From positions 62,001 to 126,000 of the forward strand of contig JAEDHK010000003.1 of assembly GCA_016297005.1 (NCBI GenBank): 64,000 bases of DNA, given 5' to 3'. Every line of letters begins with the position of its first letter. The first letter of the stretch is position 1. The translations under genes and the position numbers were made by a program. The notes beneath the pieces are model-generated. The model did not search any database. It had not been told where the DNA came from and was given only the letters and a program-made list of their open reading frames with translations. Origin of the DNA: Clostridia bacterium. Its GTDB lineage: Bacteria > Bacillota > Clostridia > Christensenellales > DTU072. Positions 24,382-34,221 of the stretch are shown here, in pieces.

Positions 24382-27300
24382 TCAGAACCCTATTTCTACG
24401 GCAACAAGACAATTGCGTCCGTCCCGTAATTCGACGTAATCGGCTTTTACTCCGTCGACCATGACCCTGTTTCTGATCCCAAATTTATACTCGATCAGAA
24501 ATACGCTGTTTCCGTATCGGTACGTAACAGTCGAACCGTCGAGCTTTTTGGGCAGTTTCGGCTGAATGAATAATCTCGATCCCTTTCGGATCAGACCGAA
24601 AAATTCTTCGATGACCAACCTATACGCCCAAGCTGCGCTTCCCGTATACCAACTCCAACCGCATCGGCCCGGGTTATCGTTATTAAAATAGACGTCCCCG
24701 GCAAAAACATACGGTTCTCCCTTATAAATTTTATTACCTGCGTCCGTCGAACATTTTTCCGCCGGATTGATCATACAAAAAAGTTCATACGCCTCGTCTT
24801 GCTTTCCTACCCTGCAAAGCGCCATAAGATACCATATCGCGGCATGCGTATACTGACCGCCGTTTTCTCTGATGCCGGCGGGATAATCGGATATATATCC
24901 AATTCTGTTTTCCGGTGTTTGCGGAGGCGTTAATAACTTTATCAAACCATTCGTTTGATCAATTAATTTTTCGCACGTTTTAAGCACGGTTATCTTTCTT
25001 TCTCCGTCGGCGACACCCGACAATACCGCGAAAGCCTGTACGAGAAGATCAAGTTCGAGAATGGCGTTCCCACGATTGCCGAGAGGTTCGCCCTCATCCG
25101 AAAATAATCTTATATATCGATCCGTATCGAAAGCAAATTTATTGACGGCGTTTTTCAGATCGACAGCGATCGCAAGAAGTTCTTTTTTCAGATCGTCGGG
25201 ACAAAATTCTGCAAAAGAAGTGAGTACGTAATAGGCAAGCATACTGTTAAAAACGCTTTCTCCCGCGCCTTTTGCGCAAACTTCGTCCATTCCGTCGTTC
25301 CAGTCGCCCGTGCCCATTACGAGTAATCTGTGCTCGCCGAATTTCAACGAAGACCGTATCGCCGCAAGACAATGCTTAAATACCGACGCCTTTTCGCCTT
25401 CTTCCGGACACTCGAATCTGTCTCTTTCTTTCGGAGACAAAGGCTCAGACGATAAAAAAGACTCTTCCTGCTCGAGTATTTTTGTATCTCCGGTCAAAGA
25501 AATATATCGACATACCGCAAGCGGCAGAAAGAGTTTATCGTCTGTTATTCTCGATCTTAAACCGAATTTCGCCGGATGCCACCAATGCATTACGTCCCCT
25601 TCTTCGTATTGATGTCGGCAACAAAGCAATAATTGGTTTTTAAGAACTTCCGGACGGAAAGAAATAGCCATGGCGTCCTGCAACTGATCTCTGAATCCGA
25701 ATGCTCCGCCTACCTGATAAAAACCGGCTCTTGCATAAAGCCTTGAAGTTGTTATCTGATACGGAAGCCAGGACAAGATGTTTTCAAAGGCTTTCGAGCC
25801 GCCTACAACCTGCGGCGAAGCGACTTCTTTACTTTTTATCAGGAAAGAATCGCAGTATAACGGAATATTATTGACATTAAGCGACAATAATAACTCCTTA
25901 TCCATTGTAAAAACAATAAAAAATCTGCCTTGTCTGAGATCAAACGATAAATTCGGAAGAGGATCCTTTTCTTTTATTTCAAAGCTGTCGCCAAACAATC
26001 CGAAATACAACGTCCGATCGGTCTTTTCGTTGTAAACGGAAATAAAATGGTTCTCTTTTTTATAACGGATATTCCGCGGATCATAAAAAGAATCGAGACA
26101 GGGATAAAACCGATATGCGATCTTTCCTTCGATTCCGTACAGGTCGCCGATTCTAATTTCTATTACCCGGGCCCGTCCGTCAAACATAGCGGTAATCGAA
26201 GCTGCGAAAGAAATACCGGACAGTTCCGACCTGTGCGTAAAAAATCCTTTACCGAGATGAGAATATCTGTTTTGCGCATGACCGCCCAGAATCGAATAAG
26301 AATTCCCATCGATTTCGGCCGTTAAGAATTCCGATTGTGGATCGGATACCGGATCGTTATCGAAACGGGACGCCTTATTCTCTCGCGAATTCCCGAACCA
26401 AAAGAATCCTCCCCCGCAAGAGGTAATCAGGCTCCCGCCTTCCGACCCTGCTATAATATGCGTATACGGCATAGACGGCGGTACGTCGGAAGTAATGTAA
26501 TAATCCGAATTTCCGTCAAATCCCCCACAGCCGCATTCGTGTAGAATAGCAGGAAATTGAATCCGGTCGTTCGTTGCAACAATCGGTTTCTTGCAGTAGA
26601 ATATTTCCGGCAGTTCGTCCGAGGACACGAGCGCATTCGGATCGGTCGTCGTCCGGACATGTCTTTTTTCGCATTCTTTTTTAAAGGAAGAACTCATCTC
26701 TTTCTTATCGAATGCGAGCGTCGTTTTAAAGCCGAGAAGCGCAAGATCCTGATACGCGTCTAATAATTCATACTTTTCTTTCTTTGTCTTTCCGGTATAT
26801 CTTATCGTCGTTCTGTTATTCAGCCCGTTTTTCCCGCACTCAGATTTTATTTTACCGTACATTAATCGAGCAATGTAATCGAATGTTTTTTGTTGCAACT
26901 GATACAGATTATTGTTTTGCGACGCATATAGATACATATCTCGCGGTAAAGCGGAAACAGTTGCCAATAAGTCGTCTTTATCAGTCGAATATATTATGCA
27001 GACCTGACAGGAATCGTCTTTTTTCAATTTTGAAATAAACGAAAAACAGGGCGTAAGCACGTCTCCGAAAGCCGGCCCGAGATTTCCGGAAGTCTTCGGA
27101 TCAATAACACCGTTTCCTCTTCCCAAAAAATTAATTCTGTTCGTATTGAAGATCGCGCTTGCTCCCGTTACGCGTACGGCAAGAAACATTTTCTTTCCGT
27201 TACGACTAAAAAGCACCGTATCGTCAGATATTTTTTCGCTATGGATAAACAGATCGGAAAAGGTCGGATGCGACAGATATGCGTCCGTCCTATTGAGAAC

Positions 27301-30300
27301 GACGTCGGAATAAAAAGCGATATCCGCACTGTTTTTTACACGCAGTTTTATCACAGCGGCGTTCAGTCCCCCAATCAATTTGACGGATTGTTCAATCCCG
27401 TGTTTTTTATTACAATATACCGCTTCTGAATCCGAATGATAAAAGAAATGCTCATGCGGATGACAATAAGGCAGAAACGTAGGCGAAACATACCCATCCT
27501 CGGTGCTTACGAAAAAAGCGAAACCGGTTCTATCGGTATAATCGTTCGATACTTTTTGCAGAGCAACCTCTCCGACTCGCATATAACATGATCCGTTCGC
27601 ATTGGCAAATAGAGATAATTCGCCATCTGTAAAGCATGCCGTATATATTTCTTTCTGAACGTCGTCGACTCGTTTATAAAACAGGCCTTGTTTTTCCGAT
27701 CGTGAAGTAAGATTTTCGTTTTTCCAGCCGGCGCTAACTCGCAATCTGATCGGTTTTTCGTTAAAATAATTACTTACGCTCGCATATGCGGGTACTTTGT
27801 TTAAAATGCTTTTCAAAAAGTCTTCGCACAAAAAATTTGTCAAGGCGCATAAAATCATCCCTTGATGATGCGCCATAACTTGATATACAGTTTTTCCGTT
27901 TGACGTGCAATCAAGACTTTCATAAAAACCGAATTCGCATAAAAGACCCTTCTTTTCGGCATTATATATATTTTTTATACTCTTTTCAGGCAAAAAAGGC
28001 AGACACAAAAAAGAAGAGTAAGGGGAAATAACCATATCGTTCGTTTCCGAAGAAAGAGCCAACTTTCCAATCCCGAACGACTTGTATTGATAACGCATTT
28101 CATCATCGAAAAGATAATAGCCGCTTTCGCTTACGCCCCATAATCCGTTTCGTTTCGTTTTGGACTGATATAATGCGTTCGTAAACGCGGTTTTGTATAA
28201 TAGAGAATGCTCCGGAGTTCTGAAAAACAATTCCGGCATCAGCGCCTCGAACGCAGTGCCGCCCCAGCTCAAAAGAGTGTTGCCGCCCAACGAAGTGTAT
28301 TCTTTAACCAAAGAAAAATAATGATCCGACTTACCGTAACGCATGATATAAACAAAGCTGAGTATCCTCGACTCAGAGCAGAGCATGTCGTAATGACCGG
28401 TAAATCCATTGTCGAATCCTATAAAAAATCTCTTTTTTTGTTCATCGTACAACTTATTTAATTCTTGTTCGTCCAATATCCTTTTCGCCGATTGAAATAT
28501 GTTTTCGTCTTTGTTACGATAATATTCTTCAACTATGATCAGGGCTATGGAAAAATTACCCGCGTCGACCGATGAAACAAAACCGTTTGTAGGACGCAAA
28601 GTGTCGATATGATACCAATTATGAAGGATCCCGTACCACTTTGGCAGGCTCTTGACGATATCCAATATTCTTTTAATTCTTTCGGCACATACCGATTCGG
28701 AGATCAGACCGAGTCTCAGTGCGCATAAATGCGCTAATAAAGAAAATCCGATATCCGTCGGCGACGTATACGTTGATTCTTTATACGGCTTCAAAATTAA
28801 ATTATCGGGAATCAAACCCTCATTCTGCAAAGTAAAATAAGAATAGGTTGCCTGCGCGTACTTCATCATTTTTTTTCTATCCGCATCATCGGGAGAATAA
28901 CCGACTTTTTTCGTTGTCGAACAAAAATACAGCGACAAAATCAACATAACGAAGCATATCAGATATGAACATGCATAAAAAAATAATATCGTCTTACCGA
29001 GTAAAAAAGCCGGCGTCAAAACTGCAACGAAACAAAGAGTCGCGGGCGTGATCTCGGCTACATATGCACAAAAAGAACTTTTACGAAAAGACGAGAACGT
29101 TTTCCATTCCAATAAGTTTTTGGAAAAAATCATTCTTATCGACGTCGTAAATATCAGAATAATGTTTTCAACCGATCTGTAAAAAAGCAAAAAAAGCTCT
29201 TCAATAAAGCGAAAGAACGTTCTTCTCAAATCGCATAACGTTATCCGAACGGAATTTCCGCAAGCAATCGCGCGTACGCCGAAAACGATATCCTGCAATA
29301 AAGGTAACAGTAGCAGTATTGATCCGACGAACAGATAGCTTTTCGACATAAACGCACCTAAGAGTATCAGCGTCGTTATACATGGCGCCACAAACAAAGA
29401 AAGTATATTCTTTGTCATGATATACCTGTAAAATAACGAAAGATGACGACGGATCTTACGGCCTTCCTCGTCCTTCCAACATCCCAGAATAAAAGGTATG
29501 TTTTGCAGATCCCCTCTCATCCAACGTTTTTTCCTCGAAACGTCGGATAAAAAATCGTTCGGCGCGTCTTCAAAAGTACATCCGCCGGATGCACAGGACA
29601 GAATCGCCCCTTCGGGGATATCATGCGACAATATTCTGTTTTGCGGGAACAGGCCGTTTAATTGACAATAAAAGTCCTTTACGCGAATGATTCCTTTTCC
29701 GCAAAAAACGTCTTTATTAAATATCTTCTGATATACGCCGGTATATACGGGATAACCTTCAAAGCCGCTTTCCGACAAAAACCGTTCCGCATAGAGAGTT
29801 TTTATCGAAAATAAATTTACTCTGTTCAGAGCGGATATAACGCCGTATTTTCTTGCGTACGGATGCGCCATCCTCTCAACCATTTCTTTGATTCCACCCG
29901 GCAAGACGGAACTGTCTTCGTCTAACGCGACAAAATAGCAAGGGTCAAAATTCGGCTTTGCGGAAATATAATAAAAATCTTCCGAGTTCTTTTCGATAAA
30001 GTATTTACCGAGCGCCAGGATAGCGCCGCGTTTTCTTTCTTTAGCGGTATATTTGCCGTTCAAAAAAGTTTTTTTCCGGACAAAAAGAAATAAATCGTTT
30101 CGACGCACCGTTTGTGAGAATATTTCCGTTATCTGTCTGTCAACGTCTGAAAGGGGCTCTGTCGTCGACTTCGTATCGACAAGTAAAATACAATTTATAT
30201 ATTCGTCTTTATTCACGTCAAGAATACTTTCTGCATGAAAAATAAGTTTTTTTATATCTTCGGGATCGGAGCAAAAAGCACTGATAACGACAGAAGTTGC

Positions 30301-31584
30301 GTTATTTACTGTCAGACGGTCTAATTTCAATTTCGGCAGTTCTGCGTACGGACGCATAAATGAAAACAAGAACGTCATAATTCCGTCAAAAAACATAAAA
30401 ATTGGAATAAAAGCAATCATCCCGATCAAATAATCGGATAGAATATAGGCTATCCCAATACAGGATAACGCAGCGCACGCACACGTGGCCGCAATAAAAC
30501 GAACATCCTTATGGTTATTTTTATTCCTTGGAAATAAAGTGCTTTTTCCGTTAATTGCGCGAAGAAAATCGGAAAACCGATCGAAAAGTATTTCGGAAAT
30601 ATCCAAAGAGTTTTTTTCAATACATTGTAAAAGCACTTTTCCGACATACTCTTCGCTGCAACGACATTTTTTTGCCGCTTCGGAAATCTTTTTGAAATAA
30701 CTCATTGTTGTAGAAACACTGTTGGATTCAAGTTTGCAGGCGTCTTTTAAAATAGAGTATGAACGTAAATTTTTTAAGCCGTCCGAATAAGAATACAATT
30801 CATCGAACTCTCTTAGCGCGTTAAAAAGAGTCTTTGCCGCAAGGACGCTCGTAAAAAGCGATTCGTTATAGGAAAAAGTAACGTTTCTTTCATCGATACC
30901 GTTTCTTTCAAACAAATCAACATTTTCACAATTTTGTATCTTATGATACAGATAACTGTTATACTGGAAATAATTTTTATATATCCTGTTTTTAGACGCT
31001 TTTTTTCTGCATTTTTCGGAAAAAAGTATTTTTTCAGACAATACGTAAATATACTTAACGATTGAAAACCGCAAGGCATACCCGAATTTTATTAATTCGT
31101 CGTATTCGAGGGGTAGTTCGCGTTCTATTTCTTTCATAACGGCTCGAATCCGATCGGGAGTAAAACAATCCAACGAGTTTTCCAAGATCAAATCGGAAAT
31201 CAAAATAATCCTCGGTACGTCGTCGACGCCGGGAAGTCCTTTCAGATTTTCTTTGCTTTCGAAAATATGTTTATACACGTATCCGAAATTTTCATATAAC
31301 CATCTTTCCGCCTCTGTAATATCTTCCTTATCTCTCTCTTTTCGGCAAATCGCTTTATAGGCGGAATTTATTTTTTTATAATAAGAAGTAAGCCGCACCC
31401 CCCGACAGGGTTCCGATCTGCGCAGTCCTCTGGCCTTTTCTTTACAAAGCCGAATCAGTTCTTCTTCGTTGGTCTTTTGCATCTGCGCATATTTTTTTTC
31501 AAATTGTCTTGGTCTTCCGAAAAAAAACAGTATTGCAAAAATAAACGTAACCGCAGCAATGATAAAGATATAGTAATTATTCAT
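24382..31584 (-). CDS. cyclic beta-1,2-glucan synthase-like giant membrane glycosyltransferase
   Basis: The 2,400-residue protein has the layout of NdvB/ChvB-type cyclic glucan synthases, which make, close and trim a beta-1,2-glucan ring. In order: an N-terminal membrane helix (residues 4-24), membrane helices near 365-410, a GT84-like glycosyltransferase with ALDEDSSV near 552 and RKKRWMRGDLQ near 688, more membrane helices near 720-890, a glycoamylase-like (cyclisation) region about 930-1,290 with LSWGGTAFEALMPELFF, and a C-terminal GH94 phosphorylase-like region with MGTGDWNDGMDEV near 2,093, whose Asp is the usual catalytic acid. It is shorter than the proteobacterial enzymes (about 2,800). 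No good ribosome binding site or promoter was recognised. It stands alone between the ABC exporter and rnpB, with many TTA/ATA codons, and may be an acquired gene. Product linkage is inferred. Confidence 0.85.
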   Translation of the reverse strand: MNNYYIFIIAAVTFIFAILFFFGRPRQFEKKYAQMQKTNEEELIRLCKEKARGLRRSEPCRGVRLTSYYKKINSAYKAICRKERDKEDITEAERWLYENFGYVYKHIFESKENLKGLPGVDDVPRIILISDLILENSLDCFTPDRIRAVMKEIERELPLEYDELIKFGYALRFSIVKYIYVLSEKILFSEKCRKKASKNRIYKNYFQYNSYLYHKIQNCENVDLFERNGIDERNVTFSYNESLFTSVLAAKTLFNALREFDELYSYSDGLKNLRSYSILKDACKLESNSVSTTMSYFKKISEAAKKCRCSEEYVGKVLLQCIEKNSLDISEILFDRFSDFLRAINGKSTLFPRNKNNHKDVRFIAATCACAALSCIGIAYILSDYLIGMIAFIPIFMFFDGIMTFLFSFMRPYAELPKLKLDRLTVNNATSVVISAFCSDPEDIKKLIFHAESILDVNKDEYINCILLVDTKSTTEPLSDVDRQITEIFSQTVRRNDLFLFVRKKTFLNGKYTAKERKRGAILALGKYFIEKNSEDFYYISAKPNFDPCYFVALDEDSSVLPGGIKEMVERMAHPYARKYGVISALNRVNLFSIKTLYAERFLSESGFEGYPVYTGVYQKIFNKDVFCGKGIIRVKDFYCQLNGLFPQNRILSHDIPEGAILSCASGGCTFEDAPNDFLSDVSRKKRWMRGDLQNIPFILGCWKDEEGRKIRRHLSLFYRYIMTKNILSLFVAPCITTLILLGAFMSKSYLFVGSILLLLPLLQDIVFGVRAIACGNSVRITLCDLRRTFFRFIEELFLLFYRSVENIILIFTTSIRMIFSKNLLEWKTFSSFRKSSFCAYVAEITPATLCFVAVLTPAFLLGKTILFFYACSYLICFVMLILSLYFCSTTKKVGYSPDDADRKKMMKYAQATYSYFTLQNEGLIPDNLILKPYKESTYTSPTDIGFSLLAHLCALRLGLISESVCAERIKRILDIVKSLPKWYGILHNWYHIDTLRPTNGFVSSVDAGNFSIALIIVEEYYRNKDENIFQSAKRILDEQELNKLYDEQKKRFFIGFDNGFTGHYDMLCSESRILSFVYIMRYGKSDHYFSLVKEYTSLGGNTLLSWGGTAFEALMPELFFRTPEHSLLYKTAFTNALYQSKTKRNGLWGVSESGYYLFDDEMRYQYKSFGIGKLALSSETNDMVISPYSSFLCLPFLPEKSIKNIYNAEKKGLLCEFGFYESLDCTSNGKTVYQVMAHHQGMILCALTNFLCEDFLKSILNKVPAYASVSNYFNEKPIRLRVSAGWKNENLTSRSEKQGLFYKRVDDVQKEIYTACFTDGELSLFANANGSCYMRVGEVALQKVSNDYTDRTGFAFFVSTEDGYVSPTFLPYCHPHEHFFYHSDSEAVYCNKKHGIEQSVKLIGGLNAAVIKLRVKNSADIAFYSDVVLNRTDAYLSHPTFSDLFIHSEKISDDTVLFSRNGKKMFLAVRVTGASAIFNTNRINFLGRGNGVIDPKTSGNLGPAFGDVLTPCFSFISKLKKDDSCQVCIIYSTDKDDLLATVSALPRDMYLYASQNNNLYQLQQKTFDYIARLMYGKIKSECGKNGLNNRTTIRYTGKTKKEKYELLDAYQDLALLGFKTTLAFDKKEMSSSFKKECEKRHVRTTTDPNALVSSDELPEIFYCKKPIVATNDRIQFPAILHECGCGGFDGNSDYYITSDVPPSMPYTHIIAGSEGGSLITSCGGGFFWFGNSRENKASRFDNDPVSDPQSEFLTAEIDGNSYSILGGHAQNRYSHLGKGFFTHRSELSGISFAASITAMFDGRARVIEIRIGDLYGIEGKIAYRFYPCLDSFYDPRNIRYKKENHFISVYNEKTDRTLYFGLFGDSFEIKEKDPLPNLSFDLRQGRFFIVFTMDKELLLSLNVNNIPLYCDSFLIKSKEVASPQVVGGSKAFENILSWLPYQITTSRLYARAGFYQVGGAFGFRDQLQDAMAISFRPEVLKNQLLLCCRHQYEEGDVMHWWHPAKFGLRSRITDDKLFLPLAVCRYISLTGDTKILEQEESFLSSEPLSPKERDRFECPEEGEKASVFKHCLAAIRSSLKFGEHRLLVMGTGDWNDGMDEVCAKGAGESVFNSMLAYYVLTSFAEFCPDDLKKELLAIAVDLKNAVNKFAFDTDRYIRLFSDEGEPLGNRGNAILELDLLVQAFAVLSGVADGERKITVLKTCEKLIDQTNGLIKLLTPPQTPENRIGYISDYPAGIRENGGQYTHAAIWYLMALCRVGKQDEAYELFCMINPAEKCSTDAGNKIYKGEPYVFAGDVYFNNDNPGRCGWSWYTGSAAWAYRLVIEEFFGLIRKGSRLFIQPKLPKKLDGSTVTYRYGNSVFLIEYKFGIRNRVMVDGVKADYVELRDGRNCLVAVEIGF

Positions 31585-31683
31585 AAATCAAAGTATTGCC
31601 TACAATTACCGTTTCATTCAATATTAAAACAAGCGATAAAATACTATTTTTTATGTTATTTTTGATTGAAGAAGTTTGAAAAC

Positions 31684-31712
31684 TTGCTTTTTCCGTAAAT
31701 CCGTACTATAAT
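31684..31712 (+). promoter_or_regulatory. sigma-A promoter of rnpB
   Basis: TTGCTT, 17-base spacer and a perfect TATAAT lie immediately upstream of the RNase P RNA. The predicted start is near 31719, the first base of the P1 stem. Confidence 0.85.
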
Positions 31713-31718
31713 ACTCGT

Positions 31719-32048
31719 AATGAGCCAGCTGAACGGCCGCATCGATTCTTCGATGAGGAAAGTCCGAGCATCACAGGGCAGAGTGACGGATAACGTCCGC
31801 TGAAGGTGACTTTAAGGATAGTGCAACAGAAATATACCGCAGCCCTCTACGGGCTGTAAGGGTGGAAAGGTGCGGTAAGAGCGCACCGGCAGTTCGGCAA
31901 CGAAATTGACCGTGTAAACCCCACTTGATGCAAGAGAGAAACAGATAGTTTGCCCGACTTGTTTCAAAATCGCTTGAGCGTTTCGGTAACGATCCGCCTA
32001 GACAGATGGCCGTTCCAGACAGAACTCGGCTTACAGGCTGACTCATTA
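31719..32048 (+). ncRNA. rnpB: RNase P RNA, bacterial class A
   Basis: RNase P RNA is the catalytic subunit that trims tRNA 5' leaders. Ends pair to form P1 (TAATGAG with CTCATTA). Conserved blocks appear in order: GAGGAAAGTCCGAGC, AGTGCAACAGAAATATACCGC, GGGTGGAAAGGTGCGGTAAGAG, GTGTAAACCCC, and AGACAGAACTCGGCTTACAG near the 3' end. The arrangement is class A, normal for Clostridia and unlike the class B RNA of Bacillus. It runs on the forward strand and converges on sigK, whose stop codon is 2 bases beyond the RNA end. Confidence 0.97.
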
Positions 32049-32049
32049 C

Positions 32050-32754
32050 TCATAATTCCAGATCGCTGTCATAGATTGCTTTTCTCAATTTTGCCAGCGA
32101 TTTTTTTTCTATTCTTGAAATATACGACCGCGACAGTCCCAGTTCTTCCGCAACAATCTGTTGCGTCTTTTGCTCCGTTCCGCACAGTCCGAACCGTTTT
32201 TTTATTATTTCCGCTTCACGTTCATTCAGAACTGTTTTTATCATTTTGCTCATCGTCTTTTGAAGAAATTCGTCTTCAAGTTTTGCGTATACGTTTTCTT
32301 CGTCCGTTTGTAATAAATCGACGATCGGAAGATCATTCCCTTCTTTGTCACACCCCGCGCTGTCGTAAATAGAAACGTCTTGCGCCCGTTTTTTATAGGA
32401 TCGCATCGCCATCAAAATTTCGTTTTCGATACATCTGCTCGCATAAGTCGCAAGAGCCGAACCTTTATCCGGATTAAACGTACTTATCGCTTTCATCAGA
32501 CCGATCGTTCCGATGCTTATCAGTTCTTCGTTATCGGGATAATTGACGTATTTTTTCGCAATAAACACTACCAGGCGGAGATTATGCTTTATCAGTATAT
32601 TCTTTGCCTCTGCGTCGCCCTTTTCGCGATATCTGATAAGATATTCTCTTTCTTTCTCTGCCGATAACGGATTAGGAAATGAATTAACGTTATCAATACG
32701 AGACGAAAACAAAAAAATATTGCTGAGAAGCAAAAAAAATCCTTCTAAAATCAT
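32050..32754 (-). CDS. sigK: late mother-cell sporulation sigma factor, pro-sigma-K
   Basis: Sigma-K drives late mother-cell genes for coat and cortex. The 234-residue protein starts with a hydrophobic stretch (MILEGFFLLLSNIFLF), which fits the inhibitory pro-sequence removed by the membrane protease SpoIVFB. Region 2 follows with HNLRLVVFIAKKY and LISIGTIGLMKAISTFNPDKG and TYASRCIENEILMAMR; region 4 ends with QQIVAEELGLSRSYISRIEKK. The gene is in one piece, not split by a skin element. It lies just downstream of rluA and converges on rnpB. A sigma-E-like -10 box and a SpoIIID-type site lie upstream. Confidence 0.93.
   Translation of the reverse strand: MILEGFFLLLSNIFLFSSRIDNVNSFPNPLSAEKEREYLIRYREKGDAEAKNILIKHNLRLVVFIAKKYVNYPDNEELISIGTIGLMKAISTFNPDKGSALATYASRCIENEILMAMRSYKKRAQDVSIYDSAGCDKEGNDLPIVDLLQTDEENVYAKLEDEFLQKTMSKMIKTVLNEREAEIIKKRFGLCGTEQKTQQIVAEELGLSRSYISRIEKKSLAKLRKAIYDSDLEL
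32062..32108 (+). terminator. probable rnpB terminator inside the 3' end of sigK
   Basis: ATCGCTG at 32062-32068 pairs with CAGCGAT at 32095-32101 and is followed by eight T's on the forward strand. The loop is long (26 bases). The whole element lies within the last codons of the convergent sigK gene. Confidence 0.55.
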
Positions 32755-32781
32755 GTAATATCTCTCCCGGCTTTATTATTT

Positions 32782-32808
32782 ATCGTATGCCGAAACTTGT
32801 CTTATGTT
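32782..32808 (-). promoter_or_regulatory. candidate sigma-E promoter with SpoIIID site for sigK
   Basis: Reverse strand CATACGAT (32782-32789) matches 7 of 8 bases of the sigma-E -10 box CATACAAT. AACATAA at 32802-32808 is a possible -35 at a 12-base spacing, slightly short. TAAGACAAGT (32795-32804) fits the SpoIIID consensus WWRRACARNY. In Bacillus subtilis sigK needs both sigma-E and SpoIIID. The match is suggestive only. Confidence 0.4.
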
Positions 32809-32831
32809 GTCAGAAAAGGATTTTTTATTAC

Positions 32832-33650
32832 TTAAAATTTCGGGTAAGGGATTTGAACGATAAGACCGTCCATGGAGGAGAAGGAAGAGAAAGAACCGCA
32901 ATGAAAAATAATTTTATACGCGCAAAGATGCTGCACGTGGGTATGGCACATTCTGTTCTTCTTTTCATCTCCGTATTTTCCATCGCCGACAATAGGGAAT
33001 CCGTGAAATGCAAGTTGCGCGCGAATCTGGTGCGTACGCCCCGTTACTGCTTCTACGTCCACTTGGGATATATCTCCGTTCGTCGATATTTTTTTACAAC
33101 AAGAAATCATTTCGCGACGATTCTTTCCATCTGCGGAGAACACTTTAACAATCCCCTTTTCCTCGTCTTTTTGCGCATAATCGACGTATTTTATCTCATC
33201 CGGAAAAGCACCGAAAACTTCCGCATAATAGTGCTTTTCTATTAAATGTTCAGAAAAAGCTCCTTTAATCTTTTCAAAAATTTCGTTACCTTTTGCAAAG
33301 ATAATCAAACCGATTGTGTTTGTGTCCAATCTGTGACACAGAACGGCGTCGGGAAATACTTTTTTTATTTTTTCCGCATATTGCTCGCTTGAAATACCCA
33401 AATGCTTATTAAAGACGTAAATAAACTCATTTTCAAACACTTTTTCCGGTCGAAAAACGTAAGGCATACAATATACCGTCAATTCTTCGCCTCCGCATAA
33501 AACGACGTCTGATTTTGTACGAACGCCGTTAATCTTTATATCGCCTTTTCTGAGCAATTTTTGAAAATACGAATATGAATAATCGGGTAGAGAGTCGCCG
33601 AGCGCCTTCAATAATTTTTTTTGAGGTCCCCGATAAACGAATTTCTCCAT
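32832..33650 (-). CDS. RluA-family pseudouridine synthase
   Basis: The 272-residue protein has an N-terminal S4 RNA-binding region (YSYSYFQKLLRKGDIKINGVRT) and the RluA catalytic domain with CHRLDTNTIGLIIFAK (catalytic Asp) and TGRTHQIRAQLAFHGFPIVGDGKYG. It modifies uridines in rRNA or tRNA; the exact site cannot be told. It starts 5 bases after nrdR and probably shares its promoter. Confidence 0.93.
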   Translation of the reverse strand: MEKFVYRGPQKKLLKALGDSLPDYSYSYFQKLLRKGDIKINGVRTKSDVVLCGGEELTVYCMPYVFRPEKVFENEFIYVFNKHLGISSEQYAEKIKKVFPDAVLCHRLDTNTIGLIIFAKGNEIFEKIKGAFSEHLIEKHYYAEVFGAFPDEIKYVDYAQKDEEKGIVKVFSADGKNRREMISCCKKISTNGDISQVDVEAVTGRTHQIRAQLAFHGFPIVGDGKYGDEKKNRMCHTHVQHLCAYKIIFHCGSFSSFSSMDGLIVQIPYPKF

Positions 33651-33655
33651 AAAAA

Positions 33656-34114
33656 TTATTTTTTATCGTTCACAAGATTGACAATCTCGGATAAAAGGGT
33701 ATTTATATCTTTGAATTCACGATGAACGGAGGCAAATCTGACGTATGCGACTTCGTCGAGCTTTTTTAAACCGTCCATTACCATATTTCCGATCGTTGCG
33801 GTCGATACTTCCGATACAAGCATATTATGAACTTCGCGCTCGATGTTATTAACCAGAAGATCGATCTGAGCCATAGAAACGGGTCTCTTTTCACACGCTT
33901 TTAAAATACCGTTTTTGATCTTCTGCGTGTCAAAAATCTGACGATTATGATTGCTCTTAATGACGTAAATCGGGGTATCCTCTACTTTTTCGAAAGTGGT
34001 AAATCGTTTCAGACAAGACGTACATTCTCTTCTGCGGCGAATGGAGGAACCGTCGTCGGATACTCTTGAGTCAACGACTCTGCTGTCCAAACATCCGCAA
34101 TAAATACATTTCAT
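33656..34114 (-). CDS. nrdR: transcriptional repressor NrdR
   Basis: NrdR represses ribonucleotide reductase genes in response to ATP/dATP. The 152-residue protein has the N-terminal zinc ribbon MKCIYCGCLDSRVVDSR...RRRECTSCLKRFTTFE and the ATP-cone domain (VIKSNHNRQIFDTQKIKNGIL). The ATG at 34114 is preferred to a GTG three codons upstream, giving the standard MKC start. In Firmicutes nrdR often lies near sigG/ylmC, as here. Confidence 0.96.
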   Translation of the reverse strand: MKCIYCGCLDSRVVDSRVSDDGSSIRRRRECTSCLKRFTTFEKVEDTPIYVIKSNHNRQIFDTQKIKNGILKACEKRPVSMAQIDLLVNNIEREVHNMLVSEVSTATIGNMVMDGLKKLDEVAYVRFASVHREFKDINTLLSEIVNLVNDKK

Positions 34115-34146
34115 CCCCGGCACCTCGTCTTGTTATTACTATCCAC

Positions 34147-34175
34147 ATTATAATATCAATAACAAAAAAAGGCAA
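34147..34175 (-). promoter_or_regulatory. sigma-A promoter of nrdR-rluA
   Basis: Reverse strand TTGCCT, 17-base spacer, perfect TATAAT, about 35 bases upstream of the nrdR start codon. It separates nrdR from the sporulation genes upstream. Confidence 0.8.
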
Positions 34176-34221
34176 GCTGATTTTAAAAATCGAAGATGGT
34201 TTTTAAATGATTATACGGATA

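Noticed and set aside
31771..32046. 91-codon reverse-strand reading frame
   Set aside because: It is the complement of the structured RNase P RNA; the conserved RNA blocks explain the sequence.
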